NCBI GenBank assembly: GCA_049317265.1 | Contig: JBMOIP010000018.1 | Span: 16,263 to 80,262, forward strand | DNA length: 64,000 nucleotides | Origin: CAIVAT01 sp049317265 | GTDB taxonomy: Bacteria; Bacteroidota; Bacteroidia; Bacteroidales; FEN-979 | Reading direction: 5' to 3' | Shown: positions 59,029 to 64,000 of the stretch, one piece after another | Layout of the letters: each line of letters starts with the position of its first letter | Numbering within the stretch: the stretch's first letter is position 1 | The notes under the pieces: model-generated | What the model saw: only the letters and a program-made list of their open reading frames with translations | What the model was told of the DNA's origin: nothing | Databases searched by the model: none | Position numbers and translations under genes: made by a program

Positions 59029-59100
59029 GGCTCCGTAGTTCAATGGATAGAACGGAAGTTTCCTAAACTTTAAATATAGGTTCGATTCCTATCGGGGCTA
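59029..59100 (+). tRNA. tRNA-Arg, anticodon CCT
   Basis: A full cloverleaf can be folded. Acceptor GGCTCCG pairs with CGGGGCT (two G-T pairs), D-arm GTTC/GAAC, anticodon stem GAAGT/ACTTT with loop TTCCTAA (anticodon CCT, Arg AGG codon), T-arm ATAGG/CCTAT with loop TTCGATT, discriminator A at 59100. CCA is not encoded. The 3' end is followed by a switch to AT-rich DNA. Confidence 0.93.
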
Positions 59101-59251
59101 CAAACATCACCATAAACCCTTGTAAATTAAACACTTACAAGGGTTTTTTCTTTTCTGCGCAGGTATTGAGTAGGTATTGTCTCAAATTTTGTTCATCTTT
59201 CATTATAAAGGTAAAAAGAATTTCTATCTTCACAAAAATATTGAAGACACT

Positions 59252-59656
59252 ATGGGAAACACGACATTTAACATAGACCAACAAGATGCACATAGCTTTT
59301 TTCAGAAATCATTGAAAAAGCAAACCATGCTTCACATCCAAGAGAAAATGGAACCTTCAAAGTGCTATGCTTTGCAACAAATGCAGCAAATGGTAATAAA
59401 GACTATTGATGCTGAAGATTTTATAGCCATGGCAGACTATTTTCAGGGATTATCAGATATGATACACCGAATACTGAAAAAGAATGTGACTGTCCTTAAT
59501 GAAGAAATTTTAACTACTGAAGAAGCCGCTAAAAAATTACGTATGAGCACGAAAACGCTTTTGAATAAATATGTCCACACTGGCAAAATAAAAGCTACTA
59601 CAACAGGAAAAGGATATATCTTTAAACTTTCCGATGTTATAAACTTCATGAAATGA
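59252..59656 (+). CDS. Helix-turn-helix protein, excisionase-like
   Basis: A 134-residue protein from the ATG at 59252 (the frame is open to 59177). The C-terminal ~55 residues (LTTEEAAKKLRMSTKTLLNKYVHTGKI, then GYIFKLSDVINFMK) form a HTH_17/MerR-type winged helix as in excisionases and small mobile-element regulators. The N-terminal part is helical and not recognised. No integrase or recombinase gene is seen near it. Placement 150 nt after a tRNA gene in AT-rich DNA suggests a remnant of an integrated element, but regulation of a neighbouring gene is equally possible. Confidence 0.7.
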   Translation: MGNTTFNIDQQDAHSFFQKSLKKQTMLHIQEKMEPSKCYALQQMQQMVIKTIDAEDFIAMADYFQGLSDMIHRILKKNVTVLNEEILTTEEAAKKLRMSTKTLLNKYVHTGKIKATTTGKGYIFKLSDVINFMK

Positions 59657-59869
59657 TTTAGGTATTGATAACATCTAAGACCAACTTGAAGGGTAACGTA
59701 CCCCGTACCTAATTACAACTTCACCATTGATTTTCCATCATTCTCATTAAAATCGAAGAACCCCGCCCAAATTACTTCAGGAAGGGTTCCGATTTCTATG
59801 ATATGATCAACTCTTTGAAGAAAATGACCATAACTATATATAAAATTCTAAAACTCGTTTTTTCCCAAT

Positions 59870-59905
59870 GTACCCACACCGAAAATTCTGTGGGTACGTT
59901 TTTTA
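59870..59905 (+). terminator. Perfect 9-bp hairpin with T-tract
   Basis: GTACCCACA pairs perfectly with TGTGGGTAC across a 10-nt loop and is followed by GTTTTTTA. It has the form of an intrinsic terminator about 210 nt after the HTH gene stop. Confidence 0.55.
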
Positions 59906-60202
59906 CCGAGAAATTTCCTCAAAAAAGCAGTAAATATGGGCTATTTTTTGAAAATGTACCCACAATTCTTTACGAAACCACCCACAACTCTCTAAAAAAC
60001 ATGGTGTAGTTGACGAAAATCATTGATTTTCTAAGGTTTGTTAAATGCAATCTCTATAGACGATAATTATATCTTATGATATCATTATCAGTTTATACCT
60101 TATTATATTAACATAATACATATGTAATTACCGAAATAAAAGAATCCGATGAAGAAAGAAAAGGAAGAGAAAAAGTAGAATAAGCCTTATTGTAGTTGAA
60201 AG

Positions 60203-60231
60203 CCCACTTGTTTGCTCAGGTGGGTTTTTTT
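60203..60231 (+). terminator. Terminator-like hairpin not assigned to a gene
   Basis: CCCACTTG pairs with CAGGTGGG (one G-T) and is followed by seven T. No annotated gene ends just upstream, so it may mark the end of a small RNA. Confidence 0.6.
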
Positions 60232-60250
60232 CTTGGCAAAATAGTGTGAA

Positions 60251-60280
60251 AAAGCCCGTCAAAACTAATTGGCGGGCTTT
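60251..60280. terminator. Second hairpin, possibly bidirectional
   Basis: AAAGCCCGTCAA pairs with TTGGCGGGCTTT around a 6-nt loop. On the minus strand a T-rich run follows, so it may stop transcripts from the right. Confidence 0.45.
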
Positions 60281-60348
60281 ATAGTTCCAGTCTGGACAAA
60301 TGATAAGTCCAAGCAAATATAGTATAGAAAGTGCCTTATTTTACAATT

Positions 60349-60477
60349 ATGAAAACTTTTCCACGCTGGGTCGCCATCGGATGCTATATCAACTTCTTGG
60401 AGGTTGATAAGAAGATATTCATGCCGCCTTTTGATAACAAGGTCGAAGATGAGATTGCCAAGGTAACAACATATTGA
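60349..60477 (+). CDS. Short orphan ORF of 42 residues
   Basis: ATG to TGA encodes a 42-residue peptide with a mixed, protein-like composition (FPRWVAIGCYINFLEVD near the start). It has no recognised motif. It could be a genuine small protein or the left-over start of a truncated gene in the AT-rich tRNA-proximal segment. Coding is not proven. Confidence 0.35.
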   Translation: MKTFPRWVAIGCYINFLEVDKKIFMPPFDNKVEDEIAKVTTY

Positions 60478-60487
60478 CCCGATGAAA

Positions 60488-60514
60488 TAAAAAAGCCCAC
60501 CAATCTGGTAGGCT
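60488..60514 (-). terminator. Rho-independent terminator of the lysine-rich protein gene
   Basis: On the minus strand AGCCTACCA pairs with TGGTGGGCT (one G-T) and is followed by TTTTTTATTTC. It lies 25 nt after the stop codon at 60539. Confidence 0.75.
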
Positions 60515-60538
60515 TTCTCTCAAGATCGAATGATTCAA

Positions 60539-61357
60539 CTATTCCTTGGGTTCCTCAGAAGGGGCAACAATAGGCGCAACTGGAGGAGTTTCAGCAGGGA
60601 CTTTCACCTTTGGGGTGGCTTTCTTCGCTACTGGCTTTGTAAGCTTCGCTGAAGCAACCATCTCATCCATGCGTTTCCTCTCTGGTGATTTTTTCGTGGC
60701 TGCCTTCTTCACTTCCTTTTTCGGTGCAGTGAGTAAAGAAGTCACAACAGATTCAACCTTTGCCGCTACTTTGGGTTCTGGTTTCTTTTTGGGCTCTGGC
60801 TTTACGACAGGTTTCTTCTCAACCACTACCTTTGTTATTGCTGCGATCTTCTTTGGTTCAGCTTTCTTAGCTACTACGACCTTGGCTGGTTCAACTTTTG
60901 TGGGTACACTTTTGGGTTCAACTTTTTTCTTCGTATTTGCCTTCGTAGCTGCCACTGGAACAGATTTCGCTGTTGCTGTGGGTACAGATGCAGCCTTTAT
61001 TGCTGCTTTCTTTACAGGGGCTGATTTGACAACTGGCTTCTTTTCAATTTTAGGCTTAGCTGCTACTTTCTTCGCTTTTTTGGCTGGCTTAACAGGAAGA
61101 GTTACTTCAAGCGTGGGTACAACAACCTTAGCTTTTCTACCACGTTTTTTCGGCTCAGCCTTTTCAACAACTTTGGCTGCTTTGCGACCTCTCTTCTTTG
61201 GTTCTTTTTCAATTACCTCATTTTTAGTTGGTTTTGCTCCAAGTTTCTTAAGAAGTTCTTGAATTTGTGCAATATACAATTGAGCTTCTTCAAGCTCATT
61301 TGTGTACATCTCTATCATGGAATCTAATTCCAGATCAGAAAATTTTATTGATTTCAT
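60539..61357 (-). CDS. Lysine/alanine/proline-rich protein with paired AT-hook-like motifs
   Basis: A 272-residue highly basic protein. Residues 1-42 are acidic and helical (DLELDSMIEMYTNELEEAQ), unlike the rest. Residues ~52-76 hold two copies of EPKKRGRKA / EPKKRGRKAK, close to AT-hook cores that insert into the minor groove of AT-rich DNA. Residues ~80-250 are a Lys/Ala/Val/Pro-rich tail resembling histone H1-type linker domains. There is no signal peptide. It is probably a nucleoid-associated DNA-binding protein; that is inference from composition. An exact -7 box lies 25 nt upstream. It is encoded in AT-rich DNA, which fits binding to its own surroundings. Confidence 0.72.
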   Translation of the reverse strand: MKSIKFSDLELDSMIEMYTNELEEAQLYIAQIQELLKKLGAKPTKNEVIEKEPKKRGRKAAKVVEKAEPKKRGRKAKVVVPTLEVTLPVKPAKKAKKVAAKPKIEKKPVVKSAPVKKAAIKAASVPTATAKSVPVAATKANTKKKVEPKSVPTKVEPAKVVVAKKAEPKKIAAITKVVVEKKPVVKPEPKKKPEPKVAAKVESVVTSLLTAPKKEVKKAATKKSPERKRMDEMVASAKLTKPVAKKATPKVKVPAETPPVAPIVAPSEEPKE

Positions 61358-61382
61358 CTTTATTTAAATTGGTTTTAGATTG

Positions 61383-61390
61383 CAAAGGTA
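61383..61390 (-). promoter_or_regulatory. -7 promoter element of the lysine-rich protein gene
   Basis: Minus strand TACCTTTG, exact consensus, 25 nt before the start codon at 61357. Confidence 0.55.
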
Positions 61391-61453
61391 CTGATTTTCA
61401 AAATAACACAAAATATTTGTATGGGTGAGAACAATTTTACAATCCCCCAACTA

Positions 61454-63538
61454 TCACCGCTTGATGAATTTCCCCACTTCCACTGACTTCCCACTTGTCA
61501 GCCGCACAAAATACACGCCATTGGTCAGGTTACTGATGTCAAGTTGTGTTTTTCTGTGTGCTACCATCTGTTTGATTGTTTCCTGACCACAAACATTTGA
61601 TATTGTTAAAAAACTACCATTCGGTGGTTCTGATGATTCGATGTTGATCCGATCTGATGATGGGTTGGGGTAGATTTTCAGCAGTTTAGAAGATAATTGA
61701 ATATCGTTTACAGCCCAACCACCACCATTTGATGTGTTCAGTATGGTTCCGAAAATACCTACGGCATAACCCGTGTTGGCATTATTAAAATAAACTGAAT
61801 ATAAATCACTGAATGTGCCACTTGATAAGGAAGTCCAGTTTATTCCGCCATCGATGGTTTTTATAATCTCACCATTGTTACCCACTGAATATCCAGTATT
61901 GATATCTGGAAAGAAAACTGAATTTAACCCCCATGATCCATCGATTTGTTGATTAGTCCAAGTAGTGCCTCCATTTATTGTTTTCATGATAATTCCACCG
62001 CCACCTACAGCAAACCCTGTATTTACATTGGTAAACCAAACTGAATTTAAATCATAGAATGTCCCACTCGATAAATTTGTCCAGAAGCCCCCACCATTGG
62101 TGGTTTTTATGATAATTCCCCCTGCCCCAACCGCATAACCGATGTTGGCATCAATGAAGAAAACGGAAGTTAAATGTGCCGATACAATGTGTGTTGCATC
62201 AGCCCAAGTTGTGCCTCCATTTATGGTTTTTAAAATTGTCCCTCCATCACCTACAGAATAACCTATGAGGGCACTGGGAAAGTGAACTGAATGTAGGTTG
62301 TTTGTTGTTCCACTTGTGACAGAAATCCATGATGTCCCTCCATTGATGGTTTTTAGGATGGTTCCACTATCGCCCACAACATAACCGATATTCGGATCGG
62401 TAAAAAACACTGATCTCAACCAACTGGATGTCCAGCTTAATGAAACATTCCAGATAGAACCTCCATTGATGGTTTTTAAAATTATTCCTGAACCTGTTTG
62501 ATATTGATCCCCACCCACGGCATAACCAGTATTGATATCAGGAAAGGACACTGAAATTAAGCCATTAGTTGTTATATTACTCGATAAAGCAATCCATGTT
62601 GTACCTCCATCGATGGTTTTTAAAATTTTTAATCCACCTACCGCATAACCAGTATTAGTATCTGTGAAGAAAATGGAATATAGATCATCTGTAGTCCCGA
62701 TTGATAAAGGATTCCAAGTTATACCCCCATCAATAGTTTTTAGGAGAATGCCATCCTTCATAGCATCACCTCCTACAACATATCCGATGTTCGTATCGGT
62801 AAAGAATATTGAATGTAATCTGGTGTTTGTTCCACACGGCATGACTGTCCAAGTTGCACCTCCATCAATAGTTTTTAAAATAGTTCCAACAGCACCGACA
62901 GCATAGCCATTATTGGAATTAGTAAAATATATTGACTTTAAATAGACATTTGCACTCCATATATTATTCCAAGTTGTGCCGCCATCAATAGTTTTTAAAA
63001 TGGCTCCATTCGAAGCAACTGTATATCCGATATTGCCATCGATAAAAAAAATAGAATTTAAACTTTGATATGTTCCGCATGATAAAGCATTCCAGTTAGA
63101 ACCCCCATCGATAGTTTTTAAGATGGTTCCATGCTCACCCACAACAAATCCGATATTATCATTAACAAAATAAACTGAAAATAAATAATCAGCATACAAT
63201 ACCGATATATCTTGCCATGTTGTGCCTCCATTTGTAGTCTTTAAAATTGTACCACCAAACCCAACCGCATAGCCCGTGCTTGCACTCGAAAAGAAAACTG
63301 ATTGCAACCAAGGGGTTTGCCCACAGGCAGTTTTCCCCGTTGATAAAGTGATCCAAGTCATACCTCCATCATTAGTTTTTAAAATGGTTCCAGCACGACC
63401 AACAACATAACCAGTATTGCTATCTGTAAAGTATACCGATGATAACCCATTGCCTGTTGGTAATGGGTTTTGCCATGTCCATTGTGAAAAAACAATAATG
63501 GGGAAAAAGAAAAACAAAAAGTAGAATAGTTTTTTCAT
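61454..63538 (-). CDS. YCF48/BNR-like repeat protein with T9SS sorting domain
   Basis: A 694-residue exported protein. The signal peptide ends FS|Q (mature Gln). It contains 14 repeats of ~42 residues with consensus L-x-SVFFTD-x-NTGYAVG-x-GTILKTIDGGTTW, the pattern of YCF48/photosystem-II-assembly-like and BNR propeller blades. Fourteen blades would make two seven-bladed propellers. The last ~75 residues are a T9SS type A sorting domain (IYPNPSSDRINI ... NGVYFVRLT ... KFIKR). Function is unknown; surface binding or recognition is likely. The coding sequence is notably AT-richer than the T9SS genes at 13-23 kb. Its sorting domain resembles that of the next gene to the right. Confidence 0.87.
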   Translation of the reverse strand: MKKLFYFLFFFFPIIVFSQWTWQNPLPTGNGLSSVYFTDSNTGYVVGRAGTILKTNDGGMTWITLSTGKTACGQTPWLQSVFFSSASTGYAVGFGGTILKTTNGGTTWQDISVLYADYLFSVYFVNDNIGFVVGEHGTILKTIDGGSNWNALSCGTYQSLNSIFFIDGNIGYTVASNGAILKTIDGGTTWNNIWSANVYLKSIYFTNSNNGYAVGAVGTILKTIDGGATWTVMPCGTNTRLHSIFFTDTNIGYVVGGDAMKDGILLKTIDGGITWNPLSIGTTDDLYSIFFTDTNTGYAVGGLKILKTIDGGTTWIALSSNITTNGLISVSFPDINTGYAVGGDQYQTGSGIILKTINGGSIWNVSLSWTSSWLRSVFFTDPNIGYVVGDSGTILKTINGGTSWISVTSGTTNNLHSVHFPSALIGYSVGDGGTILKTINGGTTWADATHIVSAHLTSVFFIDANIGYAVGAGGIIIKTTNGGGFWTNLSSGTFYDLNSVWFTNVNTGFAVGGGGIIMKTINGGTTWTNQQIDGSWGLNSVFFPDINTGYSVGNNGEIIKTIDGGINWTSLSSGTFSDLYSVYFNNANTGYAVGIFGTILNTSNGGGWAVNDIQLSSKLLKIYPNPSSDRINIESSEPPNGSFLTISNVCGQETIKQMVAHRKTQLDISNLTNGVYFVRLTSGKSVEVGKFIKR

Positions 63539-63568
63539 AGAACTATGATTTACGAAATTGGCACCTTT

Positions 63569-64000
63569 TTAGTTCTTGATGAATTTACCCATCGTCACAT
63601 TCCTGTCATTGGTGAGCCTTACGAAATAAACCCCGCTGGGCAGATTACTGATGTCAACTTGTGTTTTAGGTTCGATGATCTGGTGAGTGATGAGTTCCTG
63701 TCCATTCACGTTCACAATTGATAATTGGCTTTTGGTATATATTTCCGTTGTTTCGATTGTGATAATGGTGGATGCAGGGTTGGGGTAAATCGAAAATTTT
63801 TCTTCATTATTAATATTATTTACCGATAAAATCGCACATGCTGCCTCTACTTCTGCTTGGTTATTACAACCGATGGCATTGTCATGAATATCAACAATGC
63901 CACTTGGACTTGTTAAATAATCACAGATACTTTGTACAGCGCATATAGTCAGATTCTGATTGCTGTCAATATTTAAGTGAGTGATTGACCCAGCATCAAT
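63569..64000 (-). CDS. Partial T9SS sorting-domain protein (C-terminus only)
   Basis: The stop codon is at 63569-63571 and the frame is open to the window end, giving the last 143 residues. The final ~80 residues are a T9SS type A sorting domain (IYPNPASTIITI ... SGVYFVRLT ... KFIKN), strongly similar to that of the gene at 61454. Before it is a Cys-containing tail (VQSICDYL, then GCNNQAEVEAAC) of the kind that often follows leucine-rich-repeat-like or Ig-like surface domains in Bacteroidota. The rest lies outside the window. Confidence 0.85.
   Translation of the reverse strand: MDAGSITHLNIDSNQNLTICAVQSICDYLTSPSGIVDIHDNAIGCNNQAEVEAACAILSVNNINNEEKFSIYPNPASTIITIETTEIYTKSQLSIVNVNGQELITHQIIEPKTQVDISNLPSGVYFVRLTNDRNVTMGKFIKN

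Larger units (their letters stand above)
59657..60348. other. AT-rich intergenic stretch with hairpins, no clear gene
   Basis: About 690 nt without a convincing gene. A 68-codon ORF (59803-60009, plus) is low-complexity and spans the hairpin at 59870-59905, so it is not called. The motif AATGTACCCACA occurs twice (59867-59878 and 59953-59964). Two further hairpins at 60203-60231 and 60251-60280 are listed separately. The last stretch before 60203 is purine-rich and could encode a short charged peptide, but no start codon fits. Confidence 0.4.

Noticed and set aside
59785..59807. Possible second att site resembling the tRNA-Arg T-arm (GGTTCCGATTTCTAT)
   Set aside because: Similarity to the tRNA 3' end is short and needs a gap; it does not extend through the acceptor stem.
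59803..60009. 68-codon ORF in the AT-rich region
   Set aside because: It runs through a perfect terminator-like hairpin and a direct repeat, and shows no recognisable protein feature.
60546..61262. 238-codon open frame antisense to the lysine-rich gene
   Set aside because: It is Phe/Thr/Gly-rich, the reverse-complement of Lys/Ala/Pro codons, without signal or motif; the minus-strand gene has promoter and terminator.

Overview
The window reads as a chromosomal segment of a Bacteroidota (Bacteroidales/Sphingobacteriia-like) bacterium. Three things point there. Eight predicted secreted proteins end in type IX secretion (T9SS) type A C-terminal sorting domains. Many genes are preceded by the Bacteroidota -7 promoter element TAnnTTTG instead of a Shine-Dalgarno sequence. 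Nearly all signal-peptidase-I substrates have Gln as the first mature residue. No rRNA, CRISPR array, complete mobile element or integrase gene was found.

Layout. 1-186: start of an FG-GAP-type secreted protein running off the left edge. 460-1078: AT-rich pocket with a MntA/HepT-type nucleotidyltransferase-HEPN toxin-antitoxin pair. 1152-4437: lnt, a nitroreductase and a lipoprotein M28 peptidase resembling bacterial glutaminyl cyclase. 4439-12897: PIN-PhoH ATPase, LruC-domain lipoprotein, an unknown gene, polA and a ROK kinase. 13027-22699: four consecutive T9SS substrates, two Omp28-like thioredoxin-fold proteins followed by two gingipain-like C25 cysteine peptidases. 22860-24242: a GH13 lipoprotein. 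24734-35989: one giant 3751-residue T9SS adhesin-like protein with a cohesin-like N-terminus and about 38 Ig/PKD-like modules of three main types. 36346-46336: DUF2142 membrane protein, CNNM/CorC protein, BNR-repeat T9SS protein, an unknown small protein and a TonB-dependent receptor.

53785 down to 46325 is a same-strand housekeeping cluster: flippase, dUTPase, TPR protein, DUF4292 lipoprotein, degenerate M23/EnvC-like protein, EamA transporter and a small membrane protein. 53861-58999 holds RNase H with a viroplasmin domain, YraN, S66 carboxypeptidase, a radical SAM protein and metG. A tRNA-Arg(CCT) at 59029-59100 marks a compositional boundary. To its right the DNA is AT-rich and carries an excisionase-like HTH protein, hairpins, a short orphan ORF, a lysine-rich protein with paired AT-hook-like motifs, a 14-repeat YCF48/BNR-like T9SS protein and the end of another T9SS protein. 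This looks like the edge of a genomic island or a decayed integration site.

How the parts fit. The M28 glutaminyl-cyclase-like enzyme at 3439 is a plausible modifier of the Gln-starting exported proteins encoded here (9 of 10 judged by eye), and Lnt matures the lipoproteins. The T9SS substrates suggest a surface proteolytic and adhesive lifestyle. No T9SS machinery gene lies in the window. The most unusual items are the giant modular protein, the AT-hook-like protein in the tRNA-proximal AT-rich segment, and a scattered class of short tandem repeats with mostly 7-bp period, two of which lie inside housekeeping genes (lnt and polA).
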